A stretch of 64,000 nucleotides of DNA from Ascarosepion bandense (taxonomy: Eukaryota > Mollusca > Cephalopoda > Sepiida > Sepiidae): positions 1,099,001 to 1,163,000 of the forward strand of contig JBBBDQ010001188.1 of assembly GCA_037127315.1 (NCBI GenBank), read 5' to 3'. Within the stretch, counting starts at the first letter, position 1. The number at the start of each line of letters is the position of its first letter. Shown in pieces: positions 27,119 through 38,589 of this stretch. A program made the position numbers and the translations under genes. The notes beneath the pieces were generated by a model. That model ran no database searches. It saw only the letters and a program-made list of their open reading frames with translations, and was not told the DNA's origin.

Positions 27119-28462
27119 CCGTGTTGGCTAAAATCCAACTGCTGAGATATATGAATCATGTTCAAGAATTGTCGGAAGCTAATTTACTCAGCTTCAGTGC
27201 GTACTTGCCTCGAACCCCGAGACAGTTCAAATCTGATTAGAATTCCCCGAGCAGTGCTTTGTGACCCTCACTATCTTATTAACGTTTGCTTTTTTTCTAT
27301 AAAGATTTATATACTTTACAAATTAGACCAAATGTGTGCAAACCACGACCCGCTGGATGCATGCAGTTCGCCAGATGGTATTAAATTTGAAAGAGAATTA
27401 TTATTAAAAATTGTTTTCCTTTAAAGTCTAAACTAGGTACCTCCATTAAATCGCGGAAAAAAGAGCAAAGATATTTTTAAACTGTATTCTTTAAAATGAA
27501 AAAGTATCCTCTAAACTTTCATTTTAATTGAAAGCTAAATGATTAAATCTACTATTTCCGGTAAGCAAAATACCCTGGTGTTTTTCAAACAGAAATTATA
27601 TTGATTGAAATATAAAAGTTTGAGATTTTTTTTTCAATTTTTGAATTTGACACCATTTTTGAGTAATCGACACATTTTTGTAAATAAAAGTTAATTTTCG
27701 ATTTTAAAAATCTTGCAAAAATAAAATATAAATCTCTGACATTATGTTTGGAAAATTAACTAATTTTATGTTAAGTTGATCTGATTTACACAAATATTAC
27801 TTATTTATTGCCTGAAATTTTGAATAAAACTGTTTCTCAATAAAAAATTTGAACTTTTCGACCTGTACGCGTTGTAAATCAAGATCGAGTATAGATTCAA
27901 GTATGGAGTTCATGAGCATCACAATTGTCCTAATTTCTTTTCGGTTAAGAGAGGAAAATATGACCTTTTAATTTTCACAGAGAAATTACTATACAAAACG
28001 TAACATCAAATGCAAATAAAGAAAATTTTAAATTATTTTAAAAATATTTCTGTAAATATTTCATGATTAGAGATGAGAATGTATGGCGTTCATAAGCAAC
28101 ACAATTTCATAATTTCTTTTCGGGTAAGGGAGGAAACTCTAACCTTTGAACTTTCACATTGAAATTACCATACAAAAAAAAAATCAAATGTACACAAAAA
28201 ATGATTAAATTATTTTAAAAATATTTCTGCAAATCGATTTTTCTTAAACTTTTCGATTTTCGATAAGTAATATAATTTTCAATTCTTAACTTAAAATAAT
28301 AAAGGCAAAAATTCTTTAAAAGATTTTTTTTAAAAATTTAAAACTTTATGAATTATTATAATAACAAAAAAATGAAAACAATTCTTTTAACATTTTATTA
28401 GCAATCGAAATATTTTTGTTTCTTCAGACTATAATATGCTTAATTATTATTATTTATTCCAG
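27119..28462. other. Interior between LTR-like repeats
   Basis: 1.34 kb, AT-rich, without a credible protein. An internal diverged tandem duplication of about 180 bp occupies about 27890-28245 (shared ATTTCTTTTCGG(T/G)TAAG and TTATTTTAAAAATATTTCTG). If the flanking repeats are LTRs this is a non-coding miniature element. Confidence 0.55.
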
Positions 28463-28639
28463 CAAGCGATCACATGATAGGCTTTCAACCAATCGCAGAA
28501 GATCACTTTCTAAGTTGACTAGCTATATAAGCATTTAGTAGGCTGATTTTATTTTTAAGACTGCGAGACACCTTTAGCAAGTTGTCTACGATAGCGGCGT
28601 CGCTGGTTTACAGTACCGGCTTGCCATAGACGAAAGCTT
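28463..28639 (+). repeat. LTR-like direct repeat, right copy
   Basis: Direct repeat of 26942-27118 with only a few substitutions (for example TATATAAGCATT against TATATAATCATT), so the two were made or homogenised recently. Confidence 0.7.
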
Positions 28640-29680
28640 ATGAAATTAAATTATATCAAAGTTTTATTGCATTTTTTATTTTACTCTTCTGTGCAGGTTT
28701 TTGGATAGTGTTGTCAAATTTAATATAATAAAAATAGTTGATTTATATTCCCCAGTGAGTTCTGCGTTTTACTAATAAAAACTTTTTTGCAGTCAATTAA
28801 AATTTATTAAAATTTCTTGTTTACGTGGAGAGAGTTAACAGAGTTAAAAAAAAATTTGCCAAGATTTTTAAAAAATAATAATTTCAAAAATAATCTCATT
28901 CATTTGTAAATGAGTACTGAAAGTTTCATTAACATCCGACAATTATTTGATTTTTGCAAGAATTTCTAAATTAATGTGTTTGTCACCGAAAAAAGTGGGT
29001 GATGCAAATATTACGTTTTCCATTGTAAACTAGTCGTAACGTTTGTTTAACCGCTAACTCAAATAAAAAAAAATTTTCTGACAAAATTTCGAAAATGTTA
29101 AAAGGGATTAAAAATTACTTTGATTTTTCCTCTTAATGATAATATAAACATTTTGATAGAAAAAGTTTGTTTTATTAAGTTTTTGGGTCTTTTTTTATCC
29201 TACTATGCTGTTTTATGTTGTTGTTTTAGAAATATTTGGAGGTACCTAGTCTAAATTGAGTTATTTTGTCTCTCAAACAAATGCGTTTTGTATGACTTTT
29301 TTACAGTACTTTAAAATATCAACTGATATTTTTTTTACTTTAAAAGCCTTATATTTTGTCTATTTTAAATATTTATTATTTCGGTTAATATGATATGTGG
29401 CCCTATAAAAACCGTGGATTTTGAAATTGGCCCTTGCATTGAAATGTTTGCTTATCTTTTAATTAGACTAAGGACAACTGACTATCAAATGATGAAAATT
29501 TTCCGAGGATTTTTATATAATTCTAGTGCCCTTTCTGTCCCAACCCGAGAATTGGTTTTGCTCATGCTAAGTCTCAAAAAATCAGTATATAAAATTTCAC
29601 GACTTTTTTTATCCATAATGTTGAATAATGTTAAGTTTATTCAGCTTTTCATATTGAGCTTAGCGACAAAATCCAAATGA
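28640..29680. other. AT-rich intergenic sequence
   Basis: No gene or recognised element. The open frame 29390-29680 (+, 96 aa) has no family resemblance I can name and sits against LINE debris, so it is left unannotated. Confidence 0.5.
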
Positions 29681-29905
29681 GAATCTGCAATATTGTCGAT
29701 CCTAATTTGGCAGCCCGCCTTCAGACACTTTTTCACCTACACGGTGGGATTTCACTCTGTTTTTTCTACAAGTATTTTCATGGAAATTGCTCTGAAGGTT
29801 TTTTATCCCCTGGTTCCCCGACCATATATACTTACTCATATTAGATTGTCATTAACGTCAACCAATGGTGGTCCTGCCTTGCTTGAAGTAAAATGATTAT
29901 AAAAA
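29681..29905 (+). mobile_element. LINE-A fragment
   Basis: Plus strand: TGAGAATCTGCAATATTGTC then decayed [15 protein letters not shown] coding. The 3' UTR GGTCCTGCCTTGCTTGAAGT AAAATGATTA ends at about 29900. Confidence 0.75.
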
Positions 29906-29965
29906 ACTGAAAACTAAATTCACTTTATTTTCAGTAATTAAACTTTACCTCCAGTTATGAAAGCT

Positions 29966-30140
29966 CTTGCCACGTATTTGTCTACATTTCTAAGATGAGG
30001 TAGTATTGACAGTATTAACTTTATTCGGACTATAGTCCTCGTCTTTCTTGCCATTTGTACGACGTTTCGGCCATTGTACACCCAGTCCTTTCTCAGATGG
30101 TAGGAATTTCGAACCGAAACTTTCATTACAATCAAAAGAC
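29966..30140 (+). repeat. Single unit of the 108-bp minisatellite element
   Basis: TTCTAAGATGAGGTAGTATT through TTGTACGACGTTTCGGCCAT to TAGGAATTTCGAACCGAAA. It matches one unit of 8735-9797 plus that array's right flank (9798-9850). It shows what the unamplified element looks like. The Helitron that follows starts directly at its end. Confidence 0.8.
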
Positions 30141-30647
30141 TATTTCCTGGTATCGATATCAAATAAGTTTTTTTCATCGGAAACTGAATTTTGAAGGCGA
30201 AATAAGTCCTCTGAGTAAATGGTATCATGGCTGAGATTAAGAACTACAATTATACCTACTTAGAGCCAAACCCGAAGCAAAAACTAAAATAAAAGGGCTG
30301 AAAAAAAAAAAGATAGAAACATACAGGCAGATAAACAATCACATACACAAACATCTTGCCTTATATATATATATATATATATTATCGATTTTCTGCGATA
30401 TTGTAAGAATTGCAACCTTGAAACTTCTGAATATTGTTTCTTATGTCTTTGTCTATGAGTGTATCCAATTTGATTAAAATCGGAAGATTCCTTCTATAAC
30501 CCGATTTTTTCGATTATCGATTTTCGATATTTATCGGGGGTACCTCGACACAAAACCTAGCTAAGAATACTCGCAGACGCTTGTAGTACAACTATGTAAA
30601 ATTTCAAGAAAATCGGTTCAGCCGTTTCGGAGTCTATAGGTAACGGG

Positions 30648-30693
<46 letters not shown>

Positions 30694-30713
30694 GTTCCAT
30701 TTATAAGTTTAGA
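30141..30713 (-). mobile_element. Non-autonomous Helitron, copy 4, 3'-truncated
   Basis: 5' end at 30713 (preceded by A). The body runs to about 30141, where homology stops before the terminal hairpin. Contains a CA run (30650-30690). Confidence 0.8.
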
Positions 30714-30739
30714 TTAGTGCTGTGGACTAGCATCGTTTA

Positions 30740-31430
30740 TTTAGAGTTTTCTGAAGTTCTTCTAGACGGGTATTTCGGGGGTGTGTGTCGTTTGTAATGC
30801 AAACTGTACGTGCTATGAAATAGGGGAGGGATTTTAGGATGCTTTTGGGGTTATGTCTCATGAAATGAAAATATTGCTTAGTGTCTGTAGGTTTGTGGGA
30901 GATATCAGTGATTATGTGGTTGTTTCAATTTCAAATAAGTATGTTGAAAAATGCTAATTCGTGAAAATTATATTCTTAGTTGAATTTGATTTTCAGGTGT
31001 ATGTTCTGGAGTAGAGTGTAGAATCAGTTAATTTTTTCCCCATGAGGATTTCCAGAAAATGAAGAAATCATCTAGTTATCGTTTCCAAGAATTAATGCAA
31101 TGGGTTTTCATATTTTCCCGATAGATTTCTTTTATCATTTCATATAGGTTTTTTTCTCTGGGTAAGCTAATGTTCGGGTGGCATTTGTTGGTGCCATTTT
31201 CGTTCACATTGCATACCTAGGGTGTGGATATATTTTTTGTTGTCAAAATTTAAAAGTGGTATTGTTTAAAATTAGATTTATACTATCGCTTCTGAATTGT
31301 TTTGTGACTCTGGGGTGTAGTGTTTCTGGATTTTTTGGGTCTAGAATCATATTGCTTGTTTAATTAATGTCTTGGATATGTTGTTATATAGTCTACTGAT
31401 ATAAAACGTTGTCATTAATGTTCCCGGGTG
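30740..31430 (-). pseudogene. Penelope-like element reverse transcriptase, 3' part, decayed
   Basis: Conceptual minus-strand reading shows PLE signatures: KR*LDDFFIFWKSSWG (the catalytic (Y/V)(I/V)DD line, with a stop in place of its first residue) near 31075-31030. Further on HKPTDTKQYFHF, NPKSILKSLPYF and NTRLEELQKTL follow the PLE pattern of ..KPTDT..YLHF..CHPKH..SIPY. Several stops and shifts make it dead. It continues upstream in 32150-32612 and 33649-34620. Confidence 0.7.
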
Positions 31431-31439
31431 TACTTTTTT

Positions 31440-32145
31440 TTTAATTGTATCACCCCGAGCAAGGCGGGAATGCCACTTATGTGCAGGGGGCTACATAAGA
31501 GTAAAAAGATTAAGTAGAAGAGAGTGAAGAGGAAGACGAACCAGTTAGAAAGGAGCAAGAGAAGGATGGGAATACAGGTGTGATGACAGTTTCAAAGGTG
31601 GAGAGAAATGAAAGGATATACGGGGTGGTAAAGAAAGAACTAGAGTCAGGTGGTTAATAGATGAGTATTGACATTGCATTTAAATTCCTGGAGGTTGTAG
31701 CCGTCAGGAAAGCAAGAATATGGGAGCGAGTTCCACAGGCGGGAAGTGCGAGAGAAGAAGCTGCGGGAGTAGAATTGTCGTCTGCATTTGGTTAATCTAA
31801 CTGTGAATCGGTGGGACCCAGTTGCCAATCTGGTTGCACGAGTAAACACCTGTTGCAGAGGCACCAGTGACTTAAGTTCGTTGGAGCAGAAGCCGTGAAA
31901 GTATTTATAGAACAGACAAAGGGAGGCCACATTTCGTCGGTGGGGAAGTGGCTGTAGTCGAGCCGCCATGTCGGTAGCTTTCACATTACTGATTCTCCCT
32001 TGGAACCTGTCAAGAAAACTGAGATGAACGGCATGCGCGCCAGACTATATATGGCTGCGGTATTCCATGTACGGACAAATGGTTGATTTGTATATATGCA
32101 GGATGGATTCAGGCAGAAAAAACATCCTGGCCCGAAACTCTTAGT
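31440..32145 (-). mobile_element. LINE-A fragment nested in PLE
   Basis: Minus-strand ORF 31984-31646 ([32 protein letters not shown]) with upstream decayed coding to about 32145. The 3' UTR is at 31440-31640. It interrupts the PLE remnant. Confidence 0.88.
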
Positions 32146-32149
32146 AATG

Positions 32150-32612
32150 TGGAGCTAAGGAAGTGAATAACATCCCTGAAATAGCTTTTAATCTGCTAAG
32201 TAAATCGTTGTTGTATTGTATCTATTAAGTTACTGAGTTTACTAGTTAGACAGGCTGATCTTTCTACTATAGGTTTGCATGTAAAGTCACTGAGGTTTGT
32301 GACGTTAATGCACCCAGATTTTTGTGTCTGGATAATTGTTTTTATTTCTCTTGATTCATAAGCTTTTGTAGTCTAAAAATATTGCTAGTTTTGGTATGAA
32401 CCTTAATAGGAAATCCTTTTCTTTTCTTGTTAATAACTTATTGTGAGTTGCGAAGAGTTTTCTAATTTTTTGATATATTATTTTTGTCTGTTATGTTGTC
32501 GATTAATTTGTAGTTGTTCTTATCCCCTAGTGCATCTTTAATTTTTTTATAATACATTTTGTTCATGAACATTAGAGATCTTTTTATCTGCTTTCCTTTC
32601 CATTTTTTTTTT
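32150..32612 (-). pseudogene. PLE remnant, middle segment
   Basis: Minus strand reads NKMYYKKIKDALGDKNNYKL and further A-rich coding-like sequence with stops. Its position between the two nested LINE-A copies and its strand asymmetry match 30740-31430 and 33649-34620, so I infer one original PLE. I cannot prove the protein assignment for this segment. Confidence 0.45.
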
Positions 32613-33648
32613 GTAATCATCTCACCCCAAGCAAGGCATTCCACTGCCACTATTGCGCATGGGGCTACATAGGGGAAGGTAAAGAGAACGAGTGGTTAGA
32701 CATAGGGAATGTCAGGAGGAAGGTGACAGATGAGTAAGGATAGCGAGGATGAGGGTTGAGCAGATGGGAAGAGTGTTTGATAGAATGGGAGCAGGTTAGT
32801 GTGTTAGGAGGTGTCTATTGACCTTACATTTAAACTCCTGGAGATTGTATCCGTCGGGGAAGCAATCGTTTGGAAGAGAATTCCACAGTCGGGAAGTGCG
32901 AGGAAAGAAACTGTTGGAGTAGAAGTTACGGCTGCATTTTATCGGTTTCACTGTAAAAGGATGGGAACTAGTTGCTAATCTAGTATCTCGTGCAAATTCG
33001 TATTTAGGGGGCACCAGTGATCTAAGTTCATCGGAGCAGAAGCTGTGAAAGTATTTATAGAAGAGACACAGGGAAGCCACGTCGCGCCGGTGAGAGAGAG
33101 ACTGCAGGCGGTCCTCCAAGTCGGTATCTATCACATTACAGACCCTCCTCTGAACCTTATCAAGAAGCCCGAGGAGAATAGCAGGGGCACCCGACCAGAT
33201 ATGGCAGCAGTATTCAATGCACGGGCGGATGGTAGATTTATAAATGTGCAGGATAGATTCTGACGGAAAAAACTTCCGGGGCCTACACAGACAACCGACT
33301 TTCATAGCAGCGGATTTAGCAATGGATTCGATATAGTCATTCCATTTGAGGTCCGCTGAAAGTGTGAGACCAAGGAGGCGCAGTGTTTTACTCTCTGGGA
33401 GGCAAGCCTGGTCCATGCTAATGGGAGGTAGGTGAGATTGTCGATGATGGTTAATTGAGAGTAGCTTCGTTTTAGAAGCATTAAAATTTACTAACTATTT
33501 CTTACCCCAGTCCAATATGGATTGGAGGTCTTTTTCAATCTCGGCTGCGAGGTTAGCTTTGACGCCTACACCAGATTTTTGTAGGAGGCGAGAATAAACT
33601 GTGGTGTCATCGGCGTACAAACCTATTTGGGCTCTTATGGAATCAGGG
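32613..33648 (-). mobile_element. LINE-A copy nested in PLE
   Basis: ORF 33416-32796 plus upstream reading to 33648, interrupted by a stop near 33500. The copy closely matches 24362-25573 and carries the same 3' UTR. The breakpoints (TTTTTTTTGTAATCATCTCA and CAGGG|ATATGTTG) separate two halves of the PLE remnant. Confidence 0.9.
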
Positions 33649-34620
33649 ATATGTTGTTATTTCTCCGGATGCTTTGTAAGGCTAGTCTTTGTCTGTATGA
33701 ATGTTTGTTGAATGGTTTGCGTTTTTCTTGTAGGTCAAGGTTCCAGAGTTTTACAAAAAACGTCTTTAGCTCCTTTGAATTATTTTTTGGAGAGAAGACA
33801 TTCGATTAATTTATTTTACTAATGATTTATCTGTGATTATAAAATGATTCTTTTAGTCTGATTTTACATCCAAACTCTTTAAGGTCTTTTTTTTTTTTAG
33901 GTTTGTTATATTGCTTTTCGGAGCAAGGTAGAATTTTAGGCCTAATTTTAATAGATCAAGTTAGTCCTTTGTAATCATATAGATTTATTGTTTTAGATTT
34001 TTTGTCATCCAGACTGTTGTTTTGTTCTGAGTGGGGTTTCTACAAAATGGTTGTTTCTTACCACATGTTTTGTGTTTTCTAAGAGATAATCTCTCTCTAT
34101 AAGTTTTAAGTTTTCTAACCAATGAAAGTTTCTCCTGGTAAAATCGGGTTTGTTGTTTCTTGATTACTCTATATAAGTGTGTTTGTTTTTGTCGTAAGTA
34201 GTGTTCCAGATGTTTCTAGATTTGTTGTTTGAGGATTGTATGCAGAGTTTTTAGGGAAATTTTGATTGTCTTATTTGATAAGGGTAGTGGTTGTTGGGTT
34301 TGTTCTGTTGTATTGGGTGGTATCTGTAAGGGTTGCATTTGTGGATGTGTGTGTGTTCTGTCCTAGATCTGATTGTATTCTAGTGCAATGGATTGTTGTA
34401 ACTGTTTGTCTGCGTGTAACTAAGTCTATTTTCGTGATGGTATTTTTGTATGGGTGCATTTGCGTGTGGTAGTATGCAATAGGGTTCTTGCCTTCCGTGT
34501 GAGTTTGTGTGTGCTAATATATAGAATGTATTCTTGCTTGTTTTAATGTTTTCTCTGTATATGCTGATGTCGCATGTAGGTTTTTTCTGTTGGGTATTAT
34601 GTTTTGATGTTAGTTTGCTT
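33649..34620 (-). pseudogene. PLE remnant, 5' segment
   Basis: Strongly G/T-rich on the plus strand (A/C-rich on the minus), as expected for a lysine/asparagine/threonine-rich PLE N-terminal region. Frames are short and I see no diagnostic motif. Assigned by strand bias and position only. Confidence 0.35.
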
Positions 34621-34699
34621 TGTTTTTTGTTTTTTTTTACATCTTATCTTATTTTTCTTTTCTTGGCAATGTTTTAAACCAGGTTATATTTTTTTCAGA

Positions 34700-35305
34700 A
34701 CAGATATCGACTCGGAACGACAAATCGAGGAGCCAAGTTCGAATTCCAGTTGAATTCCTTGCATTCACTTACGCACAAATATCCTTGGGAAAGGTATTAA
34801 TCCGTTCCTTCCTCCAGTTATGGGTTAAATAATAGTACAAATTGTGTTTATAGCAATGGCTGGCAACCAGTCTACCACAGAAAGCAATGGCAACCTACTG
34901 TAGGATAATCTTCTGCCCAGTCAGTCATGACTCTTTTGAGACATGATAGCTCAAAGAGTGTTTCACGGATGGCACTTAACTGACTGACTGAATATAATAG
35001 TTGGAAACATAATGAAAACTTCTACTGGGCAAAACTGGGGGATTAGTTTTTGATTGCTATGAAGTAATAAACTGATCCCCCACTAATTATACTTAATATA
35101 ATAATGTAATATAATCTATCTCTTCTCCCTCCAGCTATGAGTTAAATGACAGGACAAATTGGGCTCATTAACCTTGGTTAGCAACCAGTTTACCGCAAAA
35201 AGCAATGGCAACCTACTTCGAGAAGTCTTCTGCTCATTCAGTCATGTCTCTTTCTAGACATGATCGCCCAAGCGTGTATCACATATGGAACTTAACTGAC
35301 TGATA
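34700..35305 (+). mobile_element. SINE family A, spacer, SINE family A 3' half
   Basis: A SINE A copy (34700-34985, first bases missing) is followed by a ~135-bp spacer containing the inverted words GGGGGATTAGTTTT and AAACTGATCCCCC. A second SINE A 3' half follows to 35305. The same arrangement is at 46423-47110. Confidence 0.75.
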
Positions 35306-35421
35306 TTTCTTTCTAAAATATTCCGAGTTTTTTCTTCCTCCTCTTGGCATTTTGACTCTCACGATCCTGACAGGAAATGGCGAGTTTCTTTCGGACATTG
35401 TCCCTTTATTTTTATCAATAA

Positions 35422-35948
35422 CTAGCAGTATAGCCCGGTATTACTCGGGTTTAATGAAAACTTTAAAACTAATCCATGGTCCTGGAGCTCATACTCTTTG
35501 GACGTTGGCACGAAAAAATAAAAAGCAATAGTTGTTTTTAGTCAAAGAGAAACCGTCGATTGAAAGAAACATGAATCGATGTAAATCAAACTTTGATTTC
35601 CGGTATCGATGTCAAAAAGGTTTTCCCGCGTAAACTGAATTTTGAAGGCTAAATAAGCCCTCGGAGTAAATGGTATTATGTCTGAGACTAAGACCTACAA
35701 TTATACCTAATTAGAGCAATACCCAAAGCAAAAACCACGATAAAAGAGCTGAAATCCTGTTCTTCATCAGACCTGATCGGAAATCGGGGAGAAATTAAGA
35801 AAATAAGTAGCCCATGACCTGACCAGAAGCCTAAAAAATATTTGTGTGAAGTTTGGTGAGAATCGAATAAAAATTGTGTATTTTTATAAAGGACATACAA
35901 ACAGATAGACAAACAGACACGCAAACATGTTGCTTTTTATATATATAG
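35422..35948 (-). mobile_element. Non-autonomous Helitron, copy 5, 5'-truncated
   Basis: Starts at CTAG 35425-35422 (T after) with the hairpin partly decayed (GCCCGGTATTACTCGGGT). Homology ends in the AT tract at about 35948. Confidence 0.8.
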
Positions 35949-36339
35949 ATGTATTGTCATTCTCGGTGTATTTTTTCGTGAAGTATATCGTTTTGTCCTC
36001 TTGTAAGCCTGTAATTTTAAAATCTGAAATTTACTGCTGGAAATGAACTAAGTAGATGTCTACATGCCTGAAGCTATGAACACACTGACTAATTGGAAAA
36101 TTTTGGGGCAGCAATTTATTTTTAATCACACTTGGTCTTAGCATTATAACCTACTAAAAAGATATTTTCCAATGTTTGCTTAAATTAATCAATTAAAAGC
36201 TTAAAATTTTCACTTTTTGTTGACTAACTAAATTTTCTAATTGAATGTAAATGTTTTTCAAAAATATTTCGATTAAAGTAACAGTATTTTATATATTTAA
36301 ACACTTTTCTTTCTGATCTTAATATTTCGACCAGGAGGA

Positions 36340-36340
<1 letters not shown>
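35949..36340. other. AT-rich intergenic sequence
   Basis: Nothing recognised. Confidence 0.5.
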
Positions 36341-36397
<57 letters not shown>

Positions 36398-36556
36398 ATT
36401 ATTTTTATTATAAGCTTATAATAAAAACCTAGTTAACTGCAACACAAGAGCTATTGTGTATAAAATAAACACGTATCTCTCTCTGAAACAACTATAACAT
36501 TTCCATTATATATATATATATATATGCATGTATATATAAATATATATAACGGTCTT

Positions 36557-36603
<47 letters not shown>

Positions 36604-36682
36604 TTAATTGTCTGGATATGATAAAAATTTTGTTGTTTTTAAGCTTTGTATATATAATGATTTCTAACAGAAGAAATACTTC

Positions 36683-36741
36683 ACTGCCTGACGAGGTGCT
36701 GATTTGTTAGTATCGAAACACAAGAGCTCTTGTGTTGCAGT
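36683..36741 (+). ncRNA. Type I hammerhead ribozyme
   Basis: All consensus elements are present. Stem I is ACTGC (36683-36687) with GCAGT (36737-36741). CTGACGA is at 36688-36694. Stem II is 8 bp, 36695-36702 with 36707-36714, loop TTTG. GAA is at 36715-36717. Stem III is 7 bp, 36718-36724 with 36729-36735, starting with the required A-U pair. The unpaired T at 36736 is the cleavage residue, so cleavage is predicted between 36736 and 36737. Hammerheads of this kind occur in Penelope-like elements and retrozymes. Confidence 0.85.
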
Positions 36742-36775
36742 AAACTATGTTTTTATTATAAGCTTATAATAAAAA

Positions 36776-36827
<52 letters not shown>

Positions 36828-36897
36828 ATTATTTTTATTATTAGCTTCTAATAAAGTTAACTATGTTTTTATTATAAGCTTATAATAAAAATAATCT

Positions 36898-36935
<38 letters not shown>

Positions 36936-36975
36936 AGATTATTTTTATTATAAGCTTATAATAAAAACATAGTTA

Positions 36976-37034
36976 ACTGCAACACAAGAGCTATTGTGTT
37001 TCGATATTAACAAATCAGCACCTCGTCAGGCAGT
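36976..37034 (-). ncRNA. Type I hammerhead ribozyme, inverted copy
   Basis: Same 59-nt design on the minus strand. Stem I is 37034-37030 with 36980-36976, CTGACGA is at 37029-37023, GAAA and the terminal UU are kept. One C-A mismatch lies in stem II and stem III is shortened to 6 bp. Probably still foldable but weaker than the plus-strand copy. Confidence 0.75.
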
Positions 37035-37129
37035 GAAGTATTTCTTCTATTAGAAATCCTTATATATACAAAGCTTAAAAACAACACAATTTTTACCATA
37101 TCCAGACAATTAAGGTTTTTCTTTTCAGA

Positions 37130-37854
37130 AGGTTTGTCTCAGTGAACCAATAAAAAGCCGGATTATAATGGATCGGAGAAATTTAATTCGAAAGGTAAAG
37201 GTGGATAGAGGCTTGAAATGACTTTGAAACCCACACGTTTTCTCCATCAGTGATGAAATAAATTGATTGATACATATTCCGTTAAAAGTGGACAAGAAAA
37301 AAAAAAGTGCTGCATTGTGAACAAACTCCCGAGAGAATGATTTCCAGTCATTAAGATCTTGGCCTTTTAAAGACTAAGATCAGCGCTCATCTTTTTCGTT
37401 CCTATTCTAATAGTAAGAAGTTAGTAACAAGCTGTTTCAAAGGCACTAAGTATTGTTGCTTTGGTGAACAAACCTATGAGACAATGTTTTATAGACCTCT
37501 GCAGTCTTAACCCCTTCACGACTAGATTTAGCCGTTATATCCCCTACACAAATTTCACTACTATTTCTTTCTATACTCATCATTACCGTTCATTCAGTTT
37601 GCGCATTTTTGTACGGCTCTGGTCAACACTGTCTTCCATCTCCCAATTATGGTGGCGTTTTGTATCTACTTCGTCCCCAATCTTAAAATTTAAGAAGGCA
37701 AAAATTACAAGTCGGGCAGATAGGTCCTAACCAAGCGTTGTAAACCTAAAAGATTACTGCATGATTCATCATCAAAACGGAGGTTGGGAATAATAGTAGA
37801 TCACAAATACAAGACTCTCACGCTGCGTAAAGTAGATACACTAGCACCATTTTA
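37130..37854. other. Intergenic sequence, no gene
   Basis: The open frame 37461-37730 (+) has no recognisable features. Around 37200-37290 are degenerate Penelope-tail-like words (minus: CTGATGGAGAAAACG). Confidence 0.4.
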
Positions 37855-38225
37855 CATTTAAACCAATGAAATGTAACTGCAATTTCTACTCCACAGCTTC
37901 TTTGCTCACACTTCCCACCTGTGGAATTCTTTTCCTTATACTTGCTTCCCAAAAAATACAATCTTCAAGAATTTAAATGCAAAGTTAATTACCATCTCTT
38001 ATCTTCTTGACGCCCATTCTTTTCATGACAACCCTTGTATCATGTTCTTCTTTCTTTCCACACCATTCTCATACAACCCTCTTCACACCTGTATTTTCGG
38101 CCTGTTCTTACTCACTGTATGACTCCCCTCTAACTTGTTCCTCTTTTCCATCACTCACCCCGTATCTAACCCTCAGCACACCAGTGGAAGTTCTGCCTTG
38201 CGTGGGGTGAAATGATTAAAAAATT
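37855..38225 (+). mobile_element. LINE-A fragment, 3' end
   Basis: Plus strand: AACCAATGAAATGTAACTGC, decayed LWNSFPYTCFPK, then the 3' UTR GTGGAAGTTCTGCCTTGCGT to AAATGATTAAAAA. Confidence 0.8.
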
Positions 38226-38589
38226 AATTGCTAGTAAGTACAATTATTTTACTCTCATCTAGAGCGTCCACATATATAAAAGAATAGGAACATGCCATTC
38301 CTGTATACAGATAGGTATACAATATCAAGGATTCAGCGCTCAGTCTACTCTTCTATTTTACCCATAGTTTTGTTGACGAGATGGATTCATGCTTTTCGCG
38401 AAGTGATTAATAGGTAATTGAAGGTAATAAAAACAACTGGAATTCGAACTCGTTTCTCCAGTTACACAATCCGAGACGTTATCCATTGTTCTATCTATGC
38501 TCATTGTTCCAGCTATGCTCATACGACCGCTTTGTATTGAGCAGCTCGTCCGTCTTGTGAATGATACAACATTCAGATTCTTCTTTTAT

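Larger units (their letters stand above)
36341..37117. repeat. Large foldback locus with hammerhead ribozymes and AT microsatellites
   Basis: Arms 36599-36779 and 36937-37116 are inverted copies of about 180 bp. Four (TA)n tracts (36342-36393, 36560-36598, 36780-36825, 36905-36935) separate them and further inverted TTATTATAAGCTTATAATAA blocks. A partial third arm is at 36406-36462. Each full arm contains a hammerhead ribozyme. Confidence 0.85.

Noticed and set aside
29390..29680. 96-aa plus-strand frame
   Set aside because: No motif, unusual composition for a gene, AT-rich intergenic setting beside LINE debris. A search of protein databases could overturn this.
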